Positions 10,857 through 24,100 of a stretch of 64,000 nt of DNA are shown piece by piece (positions within the stretch are counted from its first letter, which is position 1; each line of letters begins with the position of its first letter). The stretch covers positions 29,932,510 through 29,996,509 of the forward strand of contig CM060068.1 in assembly GCA_030533445.1 (NCBI GenBank). The letters are read 5' to 3'. The stretch comes from Cyprinodon diabolis. Its lineage: Eukaryota > Chordata > Actinopteri > Cyprinodontiformes > Cyprinodontidae. A model generated the notes under the pieces. The model saw only the letters and a program-made list of their open reading frames with translations. It ran no database searches and was not told where the DNA came from. A program made the translations under genes and the position numbers.

Positions 10857-13657
10857 TTTAAATCCGAGCTTGGGTTCAAATCCGTTGACTCGGAAAAGGA
10901 TCAAGCAGACATATCTTTCCTCTCAGCTGATGACAGAGCAGCTTACGACTTTGCATAGTTTAAATATCTTCACACCCAAAACAAAGAAAGAATTTGTCCC
11001 TGGTTCACTATGCAGCTGAAAGGTGTCAGTGTGCATCATGGTCTAGCCCCAGGCTCAGGTGGACAGGCAGATGGCCTGAGGAGAGAGGGGGATTTTTTAA
11101 TTCTCTCTAATCCTGTTGTTTTTAAGCCTGTTAGAAGAACTTGGTAAGAAGTTACTGGAGCAAGGCTGTGACTGAAGGGAAAGCGAGAACCACAGCAGAA
11201 AGCTGAGGGATACTTTAGAGAGGAGGGCTATGACTGAAGGATGTGTTTATCAGCCACTGAGCTTAAACTATGGAAGAAAAACAAGTCCATTAAATGTTCA
11301 TCTAAATGGTACAGCATCATAAATTTGCAAAACAAAAACCTTTAATTTGTAAGGAGGCACACTGAAAATAAAATCACTCTTCTTGCAAATCATATCCTTT
11401 TGTAAAACAGATTTGCCCCTTTTTAGCTTTAGTTAACAGTGCCATTTTAAAAAGAAAGGCAAATGAACAGAATACAGACTGGGAAGGCATGTGCATTATA
11501 CCTACAGTAATGTCTTCAATAATTAACATAGAACCTTACATTTCTTAAGGATTTCCTCTAATACAGATGAATGATTATATATACAAACAAAAATATACAT
11601 TTCCGGTCTAATACTTTAAAACACCTGGACCCGGGGAAGACTAGCCGTTTGCCATGGCAACAGCTAATGGGAATCCTTAATAAAATTACCTTATTAACAT
11701 CCCAAGTTTTTATAATTATTTCTATTAAAGTTGTTCAATATCAAAGAATTGCTTTAAATGCTACATATGTAAATGCTGAAGGTTAAAGGTCACCCAAAAC
11801 TGAACAATATAAGAATTTCAGAATTATCAGGTAAATTCAAAGTGTGTTAATAATTAAAAGCTATTCTGCACTAATGAAAGTGGTGCTACTGTCTGCATAA
11901 AAACAGAAGTGTATTGCTGCCTGCAAAAAATGACAAGAAAAAGGCAATTAACATGGAAGAGTAACGACCATCATAGTCAAAAGCAAATATTTTGGGAGAT
12001 TGAAAAGAAAGTTTTCTATTTTCTTCGCTATCAAAAGGCACTAGGAGCAACTCTTAGTTATGGAGTGCTAGTAGAACCAAGGGTAAATAAGCGTTAACAG
12101 CACGCATTATATGACATGGTGATTTAATTGTAAACACATGGTTATCTAACATACAAAGTCAACTATAAAGGTGATTTCCTTACATTTCAAAATTATCACT
12201 ACTCTTCCAAAGAGCTGGACTCATTAAAATGTATGAGTTGTTGGAGAAGCATGGTTAACAGACCCTTGTCTTTAAGATAAGATCTTAATAACATGTCAAA
12301 CTTTGTAATTTTAACATGACAAAATATTGGCAGGGGACAATGAATACCTTTCCAAGACTCTGTTCATTACTTCGTATCTGAAGGGTTGTAAATATATATA
12401 TTTCATCAAGTATAATATAGCATATTTCATCAGTATAATTTGACAAGTGTCACATTATACTGTTGACCACTGTAGAGGACTTATGTTTTGACTTAAAGAG
12501 GTAAAAGAATGAAAGTATGTTAAAAAAAAAAAAGTATTTTAACTAAACTTGGAAAAGCCAATAAGGAAAAGAATGTCCATCTAGAAATAAACTCCATAGT
12601 CTGTGGGTTTGTTTAAACGTTCCACCACAACTGCTAGTTAAAAAAAAAAATTAGATTTATCAAAACGTTTTAATGCACAACAGAAAGAAACAGCATTCTG
12701 CAATCAGCTCCAGATTATTACAAAAAAAACTAACAAAAACTCTTTCTATAAGAGATGATCTGTGTTAAAAAACAAAAAATAAATACCAACAAGCAAACAG
12801 GAAAAACAAACAAACAATAGGAGTATTATGTTAATTTTTCACAACAGAAGTAAAGGGCTAAACTGTGGCTAAAGAAACAAACAGTGCTGAACAGCTCTTA
12901 TCTAAAAAGCAGTTGAACTTTTGTGAATGAAAAGAAATCTGATCACTATTCAGCCAGTTCATCAATACAAATGTCCTCACAGAAATATATATATTTTAAA
13001 CTCTACTAAATAAAAAATGGAAGCTAGAGATAAGTGTAAAATAAAAAGAAAATAAAGTGTTGATCTCATGAAATTTTCCAAGCACTAATTTGGTAACTTT
13101 CAGTCTCAGTGAATGAACGTCTGTGTGCTCAGCACTGGCTCGCAGAAGACAGGTGTGCAGAACGAGTGTCTTGCTTTGAGGCAGCGAGATGACGGCCGGC
13201 TTCATCTTTTCCCCTCTGCGTTTTCCTCCTGAGGTTACAGTTTAAACTATTACAACACAGAGAACACCTTTAACTGGAAAACAAGTCTAACAAACGAAAG
13301 CAAAGCAGGTAAACTTACTGCAAGTGCTCACAATGTTCCTTCACAAGCTACATGTTACCTTTGTCTCATTTTCAGAGGTCAGACTGATATCAGGATGCGA
13401 CTGAATAAAAATTGAAACACCTAAACAACATTTCAAAAACATAGTTTCACAGATTCAACCTCTTATTTAAGCCGGATGTTCAGACGTTCTGATTTTTTCC
13501 TCACCAATCATTATGGGTGTGGTTAAACGCAGGGACTTGAAATCATATCTAAAAGAAGTTTTTTCCAGTTTACACTGAAATAAAAGGTCTTTAGCTCAGT
13601 ATGAGCAATGCTTTATAATGGAGGCAGGAATGTGATGCACTGTGCAGCGGCGTTGCT
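10857..13657. other. impg2-senp7 intergenic region and senp7 3' UTR
   Basis: AT-rich sequence with no supported coding exon. Its right part must hold the senp7 3' UTR. An ATTAAA on the minus strand at about 12668-12673 is a possible polyadenylation signal, but several similar hexamers occur. Its left part holds the impg2 promoter. Poly(A)/poly(T) runs near 12520 and 12640 are low-complexity. The two genes are in tandem, separated by 2.8 kb from senp7 stop to impg2 start. Confidence 0.6.
11100..11120. promoter_or_regulatory. Possible CRX/OTX-type site upstream of impg2
   Basis: TAATCC at 11108-11113 lies about 250 bp upstream of the impg2 start codon. CRX, which drives photoreceptor genes, binds this core. 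A single hexamer is weak evidence, and no TATA box or initiator could be fixed. Confidence 0.25.
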
Positions 13658-16600
13658 TCATGTCTTTTTGCTGTCCAGGTTCTGAAGCCGGTAAAGGTTA
13701 AGGATCAAATCTCTGATCTCGTCTCGTTTTTTCCGAACCACTTGGCGTGGGAACCATTTTTGTAGCTGCAGAGGTAAATCGAAGTGCACCACAGGGTCCT
13801 GCAGCAGAGCAACAAAGTAGTTTATGAGCCTCTCTGAAATAAAATCCTGTTAAAAGTTAAAAAAAAAAACAATTTAATAAAAAAAAGGCCTTTACCTTTA
13901 AAAAACACTCAACATATTGAAGAAGGTAAAGGCCACAGTCACTGCTGTTATCCTGGAGGGGAACTATACAATGGGAGCTTTTCAGCTGATCAGGACCAAA
14001 TTCCCTGGATGATCCTCGACGGACCTCCCATTCTGACTGCAGATACCTGGGGGGGAAAAAACACAGATCATCTTAAAACGCATTAAAACAAACCACAGCA
14101 GAAACAAACTGAAACTCCAGGGGAGGATTTGTAAAACTACTGAATATTGTAAAAAAGTTTCCAACTTTTAGAAGATAAATTCAGCAGAAAACAAAATAAA
14201 TTGTCAGCGCTAAATATGTCTCCTTTAATCTGGCCATCTGTTTTCTATCATTTTCTTGCTGAAAGACTCAGATGTTCTTTAACATTCTAACAGAGCTCAG
14301 ATGTTTAAAACAACCTTGTTTTAAAAGAACTGCCTGGAGCTGATGGTGCCTAGCAGTGAGGAAGAATAAACTGCAGCATCAATGATCTCGCCATCAAAAG
14401 TAGGCATGAAAAATTAAACCCTTTCATTATCCTGGAGCATACCGGTCTGTTTGTTAAATATGATCCTATCACTCCGAGAAATTTGCATGGTTGAAGTTTA
14501 CGTTTCAATAGCGTTTAGCAAATTCCACTCTTTTATGCCTTCGATAGCAGAATAGTCTTGTTCCTCCCATGTATCCAACACCATTTGTGGTATTTTGATT
14601 CTAACGGTGGTTTTGTAGACTTGGTGACCATAAGAGGCTCCTCCTTGCTGCAGGTCTTCATGGTTTCCATTCGTGGGTATTTGTTCATTTCCCTTACCTG
14701 CCTACTCACAGTGCCTGAACGGCGTCACTCAGTTTTAAATGGTCAACTTACTCCCGTAACAGTTTGCAGATCCGCTCATGAGAAGAGAGCTTGAGGGAAT
14801 CCATGATAAGAATACACGGCCTAAAGGAGAGAGAGCAATCTGCATCCTTATCAAGTTTATATCAGGGGGTTCCTCTTGGTAATGGCTTTAGAGTGCAAAT
14901 GAAACAGTTCAAGTCAGGGTTCAATACTTTTAGACAATTACCTTTAAAGGAAATTTGCATCATGTTTTCATCAACCTGACAAAGCTAGTGATCTAATCTA
15001 AGTAGCACTATTGATCACTCATGTAGATCAAACCTAAGAAAGTTTAAAATTACAAGCAACGTTTGACAAACATGAGAAAAAGAAATTGTAGCTGTAGTGT
15101 AAAAAGATAATAAGCTATAATAATGCCTGTAAGCTGAAGTATAACTGAGGGAGACCCACCTTTTGCAGACTGTCCGTCTCCGACACGTCTGTTCTGTGCA
15201 ACTCTGTTGGAAAAAGGGAGATTGTCACTGATTGAATTATGAAAATCATCAAGAATTGTAGGAATTAATAAACCTGTGAAGCATAATAATAGCAGCTCTT
15301 ACAACTCGACATGGTGGTGGCGGATCTTTAGTCGACTCATCCAGATGATTTTCTAAAATACATAACATCCATCTTAATTCAGTCATTATTGTCCGGGTCA
15401 TAATAATCCTGATGGTGCTATTCCTACCCGTCTCTGTGTTCACACCGTCACTCGGGTCTAATCGCTCCAGGGTTTCTGCAGGATCAGAACTTTTACATTC
15501 TTTGGCCTCATCTGGACCCTGAGACTCTCCCAGCCAGTCCTCCTGCAGAGGCTCCTCCAGTCCAGGAAAGCAAATCATAGCTAAATACCAGTGAGCTCTG
15601 CACAGAGGGAGAAGTAAAAGGGTTTAGGATTTGATATACGTGGCCGTAAAACAGTTGATTCTCAAAACTCTGCTTACTCTTGATTAACAGGCACAAACAG
15701 GAAGTCCTTTTCAAAGATGTCCACGTGTCGCGTCCACGTCTTTACTCGCTGGTGCCGCCTCTGCCTCTGACAACTGAGACCATAAACAGATTAAAGAAAA
15801 CTTGGCTATTTATGAGCGACAGCCTTTAAATGTCTTTGTTTGAAAGAAAAACAGAAAAATTTGGTTAGAGAGCAAAACATCAAATTCAAAACTGACTTTC
15901 AACGAACGCTAAACGCCACAACCTAGTCCGACACGATTTTCTGTCAGATTGGATGCAAAATCGGATTTCGTTGGTTCTGGCCTTTATTGGCTCACCAGCC
16001 GTTAAGGGAGGGTGGCCATGCAGAGGGGTTGATGTGAAACATGTCTGAGTTGATCTAGCTATAGTATTTAGCCTTAGTATTCCGAAATGATCCAATGACT
16101 TTTTTTTGGGAGACACCATACAGACAGGTGCAGCTAGACAGGCCCACCTGACCCCAGATTAACATTATACTTTATAACAGGTATGAGTTTTTTTTACACT
16201 AATCTAGATTTTTCCATGTTCATGCTAGAGACTGACATTTTTTCGGGAATCCCATGGGTCACGGGATTCCTGTGGGATTCCCGTGGGATGGGAGTCAGTA
16301 TTAGTAACGATCACGTGATTGGGACGGTACAGGATTAAACATTAACGGGAGCAGACGGGAGCGGGAGCAAACCGATAATAACTAAAAAACTAGGATCAAT
16401 GCCAAAACATAAAATAAAATAGAATGAAAAAAAATCCAGTACTGGCGCGGCGCCGCCATTTTGTAGTTTTTTTCCTTTAAGCCTACACTATAATTCGAGT
16501 CAAAAAAACTACACGACCCAAAAACCAACAGTGATTCCGCTCTGAGTTTTTCCACCCGCGCTCAAAAACAACAAGAATGGGGCTCTGTTAGAAATCCTGG

Positions 16601-18152
16601 GCTGCATCCTCCAAGGATGCGGTCTACTTAGACTGGATCCTTTGAAGTCCGTGAAAATAAGGAGACCGGAAGAGTTTTGGCTGTGAATTCGACCAGGTCT
16701 ACCCTTCAGCGGGTTTATCGCCGTAAGGTCTGTTGCTTAGCAACCGCGAAAGTTGACACACAAAGCAGGAAAAGAATGAAAACCGAAGTTTCCAAAACTG
16801 TTTGTTTATTTATTTCTTTTTTATTGTAAAGTGAACAAAGACTGATGAGAATCCAGAGTGGAATAAAGATTCCAACCACCGAGAGCAGGAACTAATCAAA
16901 TCAAATGTAATGATAGAAACCTTAGTCAGTTAAATAACCTGCTGCTGTCATTCTGCACATCTCTGATGTTGCTGCTATTTTCAAATATCCATCACTGTAA
17001 AAATGTCCATAGCTGCATATTGGTTATTTATTTTCCAGTTTTATATTGTTAAAACACTTTACAGAATTGTATTTTATTTTATTTTTTTTAACTCTTCCCT
17101 TTTATGTTATTCTTATACATTTTTCTAAGGTCCACATTTGTGTGACCATTTTCAATAATCTTTCTGCTGCTGTAAATTTGCCCATTGTGGGACAGTAAAG
17201 GGATTTTGTATTCTATTCTATAAAAGGGGTAGAAATATATAAGTAAATCTAAACAATGTATGTATTAAAATGACGTAATCGTACTCCGAATCTGGCCTTC
17301 TGAGGACGTGTCCTAGGTTTTCGAACAGAGCATGGGAGTGGTGCGGGAGCGGGAGTCATTCTGAATGGGAGCGGGATGGGAGTGGGAGTAATTTCACCAG
17401 GAGTGGGACGGGACAGGATTTAGATTTCTACTCTGGCCCGGGATCGGGACGGGACACAATTTTTTTCTGTGGGAGTGGGACGGGACAGGAGTGAAAATCC
17501 ACTCCCGTGTCAGTCTCTAGTTCATGCCCCACAGAAATATAATGCCTTAGATTACCCATTTAAACGTCCTAATTGAAAATTCCTACACATTCTAAACCAC
17601 TGAATTATAGAAAAAAGTTGCAGTTAATTTATAAAGGACCCTGAATGAAACCACAGGGCAACCTTTGAGATTATTAAAGGCAAAATACTCTGAATTTTCC
17701 AATGTTTTCCAGAGGCAGAGTGTTGTCCTAATCTCCCAAACCAAGTTGGTTTCCCTGACATGAGAACCAGCCGTTCAGACCAAAGCTGCTTCACTTACGA
17801 GTCGGTACTGCCTCCTTCGCTGGCGTTGTCCCTGCGCGTCAGCTGCTTGTAGAAGAAGCTGCTGAAGATGTGGGAGCGTTTAGAAATGACAGCGGAGGAT
17901 TTCTGGATGAGGTATCTGTTTAGATAAAAATATCACGAGTCATTCGAATTAAATTCTCTTCACAAAAAGACAAAAACAGAGAAAAATGGGGAAAGTCGCT
18001 TAAAAGGTCAAATATTGAAATGGGGGGGGACTTACTTCAGGTAAAAATCGATAATGACATCGTTAAGGTACTGCCAACTGTCAAGGCATTGCAGATCTTC
18101 CATGGTTACTGTGATTCCTCCTTTCAAAGGTGGTGGAGGAAACTGTATTAAT
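13658..18152 (-). other. senp7: senp7 catalytic-domain exons (nine exons)
   Basis: From the exon at 18036-18152 ([13 protein letters not shown], then [11 protein letters not shown]) to the stop at 13658. The domain reads through [17 protein letters not shown] (17799-17915), [16 protein letters not shown] and FVPVNQ (15678-15773), catalytic His in [12 protein letters not shown] (15428-15597), Asp in [11 protein letters not shown] (14752-14820), and oxyanion Gln plus catalytic Cys in [16 protein letters not shown] (13896-14046). The last exon ends with [19 protein letters not shown]. Acidic low-complexity exons 15428-15597, 15303-15352 and 15160-15203 lie between the His and Asp blocks, matching the insertion loops that set SENP6/7 apart from other SENPs. 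No triad residue is missing. Confidence 0.95.
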
Positions 18153-21100
18153 CTGAGATAAACAATGGAAAAGGTCATATAGAGTGTTTTACAACTACAT
18201 ATTACAGATATATGGTCTATATTCATAATCAATTCATCCTCTTTAGTAAGAAAACGGCAGCAGGGATCCTGGTTTGAAAGACCATCTCCAACCAGGAGGG
18301 ATAATGTGGGTAGGTCACTTCCAGAGGTTAGTATTAACTAAGGTGCATTTATTACAGTAACGTTTTTAAAGAAAAAAGGTAAAAAAATTAAAAAAAAACT
18401 ACCACATTTTTATTCTTTTAAGATTGTGCTATTCTAACATAACTAAAACAAGCAACCTAAACTATTCAGAGATCAGGGGAACTACTTAATACCCCTTTGG
18501 GATTATTAAAGTATTATTCTATTTAAAAACGGTAAACAGCAGATATTGTCAGCAGGAATTTTTCACTGTGCTCTAACATATACCTACTGGAAGAACTTAT
18601 TGTATTATGTTTGTGATGAAAAAAATATTAATTTGTAGAAGTGTTTATTCTAGCTTATTTGTGATTGTGTTACTTTTTTTCCCTATTTCAGTGTACCACA
18701 ATTTGCGCAAAAAAAAAAAAGTCAGTAGGAGTGTGCCAATCTAATATCAATATTAGAAATTTGTCCAATTTCTGCAAAAGACACTTATCAGATTATATGA
18801 GCGAACATCTAATAACTTAGATGAGCATGATAGAACCACTCCATCGTTTAGTCATCTCCAGCATTTCTATCCAGCAGCGCTTTTATCCCACACAGTCTAC
18901 CAACTCACTGGACTTCAAGCTACAAGTCCAACAAATGTGTAAAATTTGTTTGGGTCTTCTAATGCACCTACTTTATTTGTAGCCATTGATTAATAATTAA
19001 TGGGTCGGGTGTTGTTCACAACCGACTCTTAATAAAATAACTACAAACCTTTTCTGACATTCAGTATTACAAAATAGGTATTGGAAGAGCGAATGATTCA
19101 TGCTGCCATCATATCAGGTCAATACTTAATGGAGCAATATTAAAACCATATAAGACATGAACAAAGTATTGGGACACCGCTACCAATTCAAATATTTATA
19201 AACAATAAATCAAATGTTAAATGATCCAGTAATAACTCAGTACTTTTTGCTCTTACGCGTAGGGATGCAAGGCATTGATTATTGAGTTAATCAAAGGTTG
19301 ACTGTCTTATCGAATGACCAATAACTGGCCTGCACTTATATTTGCCTTTTCTACAATGTAGCCACAGCTGCCCTGGGGAAAATGAAAGAAGCAAGGTTGC
19401 CGTACACTAGCACTGCTCTCTGATGGATAAAAATCTCTTGTGTCATTAAAGGTCATATTATGCAACATTTAAAAAGGAAACTTTTTAACCACGAAGCCCC
19501 AAGAGCAGGTTTGTGTTGCTTGTGCATGAAAATTCCCCTCCCATTAGGCAGACAGCATGCACCAGCAATCTCCTCCTTTAGCACTTTTCTCAACAAGCTG
19601 TTTTGGCTTTCCACTCCCCCCCACACACTGAAACCATGACAACCAGTCAGAATGCATAAAGAAAGCAGCTAGGAGCCAGAATAACATTAAATGAAGGCTA
19701 TAGCCTGGCCTGTGACCTGCTACAGGTCACTCTGGATAACTCAGCTTCTCTTATGACATAAGAGGAAAGCATTTCAAACAGAGCACACATTAGCCAAGAG
19801 GTGGAGAAAGGCAATGATGGAGGTCAAAAGGTTTTTCTTCATTTGTCAACCTCATACACGCTTCATGTTACAGAATGTTTCTAGTGTGAATTTTGCATAC
19901 CTTTAGCTCACTGAAGCCCACCCAATCAACCCTATTGGTTTCGTGTCTTTCTATCACGATACAAATGTTTTACGAAATGCCTTCCACTCTTTATCGCACA
20001 CTCATCCTCCTCGCACATCAGCCCTTTCTGGTTGGGAAGTAGATGCTGCTCAATCATAAGGCTGCATGGAGGAGTTTCCTTGTTTTCATTTACAAACAGA
20101 ACCGTATAGAATTATTCTGCATTATAATAATTCTGAATGTTTGGATCGTTTCCCTTTTCTGTTCTACCATGCCTTATGCAGGATTATTTCACTTTCAAAC
20201 TTCGTCTAGCTTAAGGAAGAACAGTGGTACCCTCTTCTGGTTAGAGACCACAATTCAACACTGGAAGGAGGAGATTTTAACATTTAATGAGAGGGAACAG
20301 TTATTAATATAATAAATCATTAATTGAAATGTAATTTTTCATAATTTTTTTACATCACTACTCGTTATTTCCTTAATGACTTTTACTTAAGAAAATGAAT
20401 ATGATTATTGGGTACTCTACCCTCCTCTGAACAATTCTTACCTTTTACTCAGACCCTCATGCTTATATTTTATCCAGTTGGAGTCTGGTTTACAAAGAGA
20501 CACAGAGTACGATCCTTTTCTTCTTTGATGACAAACCGTATAAACAGGCACGACTTCCTCCTTTTTGCTCTGTGGGAGTAAATGTAACCAATTAAAGGTT
20601 TTCAATCTTTTGTTCAGCACCTTAAAATGAGGGCACTAAAAACCATGATGTTTCAATATAATTGAAAATAAACAAAAAAGAAAACAAGTCTCATTTCAAC
20701 CATTCAAATATCAAATTAATAAGAGAGAAATCATTTCATCAGGTAGACATGGTGATTCATATTTTTGCGTTTTCTTTTTGAAGATATAAATCAGGTTTCA
20801 GAAACTTTATAGCATAAATCCTTTGTTATCAAAGGCACGAATCCTGATGTTCAGTTTAACTACAAGAGCTTTTAAAATGTATCACGAAAAAAAAAAAAAA
20901 ACATCCCTAAAACCAATTCCTTATAAAATGAACCATACAAAGGAAACACTTATCTATTCCAAGATACTCAAACTGAACACCACCTTGGGATTAAAGTGAA
21001 ACTAAACCACTGAAATGTTCTTTTTCATTTTATAACATGGAACTTGACGTATTACTGACAACTTTGAACCAACACATGCCAAAATGGAGTAAAAACGCAC

Positions 21101-24100
21101 GTTTTAATCATTTCTGGTTATTAGGTTTTTATGTAGTATGTCTCAATTATGAAATCAATGTGTTATGCTAAGAATATGGCAGATTTTTACATAAAAATGG
21201 TAGCATGCTTTGGTCGATCTGGCTGTCATTTAGGATCAGAGGGAGACTATAGCTATGTTAAAACTGCAGGTCTTAAGGCTCTATTCCGATTTGTCAGTTT
21301 TTTTGGGTGGCTTCTCACATGACCGTATCAAATTGTGTCCCTGAAGTGACCTGCATGCGTAGAAAAAAAACAGAGGTGAGAGAAGTCAATGTTTATGGAT
21401 GGATTTAAAGCTGTTAAGCAAAGGAAGTAGTCGGATGATGCAGCAATGCTCAGAAGGAGAGAAAAGAGAAAGAGCGGAAATATTTATTATAGATTTTGGA
21501 GGAGCAGAGGCCATAACATCTTAGGAGAAATGCATGGGAGCACCGACATAATCAACTGACCTGTTAGAGTATGACCCTCCCAGTCTCTTTTGGACCACTA
21601 TATACATCCAGATACCAATATCATTCTCCCTCCAGTGTACATTCTCTATCTACGCAGTGTTTTTTCTGTAACTGTTTTTGTTCCCCACTCTCAGTACAGA
21701 GTGACATCAGCTACATGCTAAATCCGATATGGGTCACTTGGCTGTTCAGATTGCAGTCAGATTCCAAAAGATTTGACCTGTATCGGATTTAAAACCACAT
21801 ACAAATGTGGCCCAGACTGGATTTGAAAAGATCAGATTCCATGCTACTCGGCCTGTTTACACGGTCAGGAAATAATCTCAACTGAGTCGCTTCAGGGTCA
21901 AAAAACGATTTGGCCCAAGTTTATCTGCAGTGTGAATGTAGCCATTTTCAATGAGGCCCAGACTGTTCATAACCTCCCCCATCCATTCCCTCGATGAACG
22001 CAACACAAAACGGCGTCTGAATGCATAAAGTAGTGGGAGGAAGTATTATTGGGACACAGACTATTGGAACAGAAACAAAGAAGCTAAATTATTGACACTT
22101 TGTTCAGCTTTACAGGAGGTGCAAATCATGCAGCTAATAAAGGCAATGACAAATTACTGTGATGAAATTATACCTTTTGAAAAAGCAACAGATTCAAATC
22201 CCACATGCTTTATGCTTTTTGCTTGCAGGCTAGATATTTTTAGCCTGGGTGCCATTCCGAACTTAGTCCCGCCCACAACGTTTGAGGTCGGGACGTTCGG
22301 TCTGGCATTGCTCAATAGTAGCGCGAGTATGCTAGCACAATATCTGGCAGGCCAATCAAATTGTCAGGGCGGGCTTTATACGATGATGGACAGATGATCA
22401 ACAGTAACATAATCAACCACGTGACCAAAGCGCGCTTGGGTGACAACAACAATGGCTGCCGCTGGAGAGTTGAGGTGAGTAGATTCTGCTATTAGGTCTG
22501 TTCTAAAAGATATCGACAGCAAATTAATTTTAAAAGAGGAACAGAGAAACGCGATCAAGGCTCATCTTCTTATTCTAGGCGTGCAACTGCACGCTTTGAT
22601 TTTTGTTGACAACAACTATGCGTGGCTTAACATACGTCACGCACTCCGTTGCTCTTATTGGTTGTAGTTCTATCCAATTGAGTGCAGAGGCATTGGTTCG
22701 TTTGAAATACGCCCCATAATCACAGCTCTATGGAGCAGTATCAGACTCATATTCTGACTAGAATTGAGTAGGACTACGTCAGGCTAAGATATTTTAGCAT
22801 GTAGTTGACTTATTTAACAGTTAATATTTGTCCGCATGAATGTTTACCAGCAGTTGAAATAAATGCTGCTTTTCAATTAGGGTATATATTTGTTTCAACA
22901 CAATATTTCCACTTGGTGTAGTTCCATAAGTTCATACCAAATCATGTCTAGAAGGTACATGCATCTTGTGATAAAATTGTGTAAAAAAGAGTGACAAAGA
23001 AAAGTTGTAGGGAATCACTCACATCAGAGGGAGTCTTGGGTCCCTCATCCTCCTTATCCATATTTCGTTTGGCTTCAGCGGCTCCATCTTCTATTTTCTT
23101 CTCAAGAGGCATCTCTGTGTCTTTCTCAACATTAGTATCCACCCAGATGTGGGCAGTGGGGAGATCTTCTTCATCACAATCTGAAGGCTCCTTTTCTACA
23201 ATCAGGTCAGAGTCAGGGCTCTTAATGCAGAGTATGGAGAGCAGATAAGAGTCGGCGCCAATGTTTCTGATCAGCTTTATGCTATCGTCCATTGAAAGCA
23301 CTGGAGAATCAGAATCCAATAAACTATTAGGTTGGACCCCGTCATTGTTTTTAAAGCGGCTGTCATATGTCATTCCGTTGATGCAGTCGATGTCCAGTAA
23401 GGAGCGCAGTAAAGCTCCTTCCATTCCCTCCACAGGATCTTTGAGAGTCAGTAAGATGAAACGGCTGGCTTTTCCTTTAAGATAAAAGAAACATATTTAA
23501 ACTAAAAAAAAGAAAAAAAATCATATATATTTGAACATTTGAAACAAAAAAAAATCATAAATATTTACACAACAATGTAAATGTAAAGGAGGATATGAAT
23601 TTAAACACATTTGTGTCCGCCCTGCGCTCTCACCATTATCTACGGGTCCATCTTCACTGTCGCAGAGCTGGTTCAGTACCTGCTGTATAGGACCAGCAGC
23701 AGTTTCCGACACATATAACAGCAGGACGCCAGGTGGTAAAGGATCCTTTTCCCCCTCAAAGCGAATGTGATGAGCTTCCAGCTCCTGCTTGTCCCAAACA
23801 CTGTATCTCCGCAGATCTGTGCGCACAAAAGTCAAAAACCCCTGCTCGCTCGTGCCTGAGGACAAGAAGGGATCAGGATAAATTCATGAATTTTAACCCC
23901 AGTTTAAAATATCTTGAAACAAATTGGATTATTCCTCTTCTTTTGGCAAATTTAAAGAACCTTCAGGCTTTAAGGCCAGGATTTTTAAAGGCCTCTGATG
24001 ACTGTTATGTAGGGGTGACCAAACTTGTTGCTAGGATACAACTTAAAAACCCATCAGTATCACATCCTGAAACATGCTGATTGTTGGGCTGGGATTCTGT

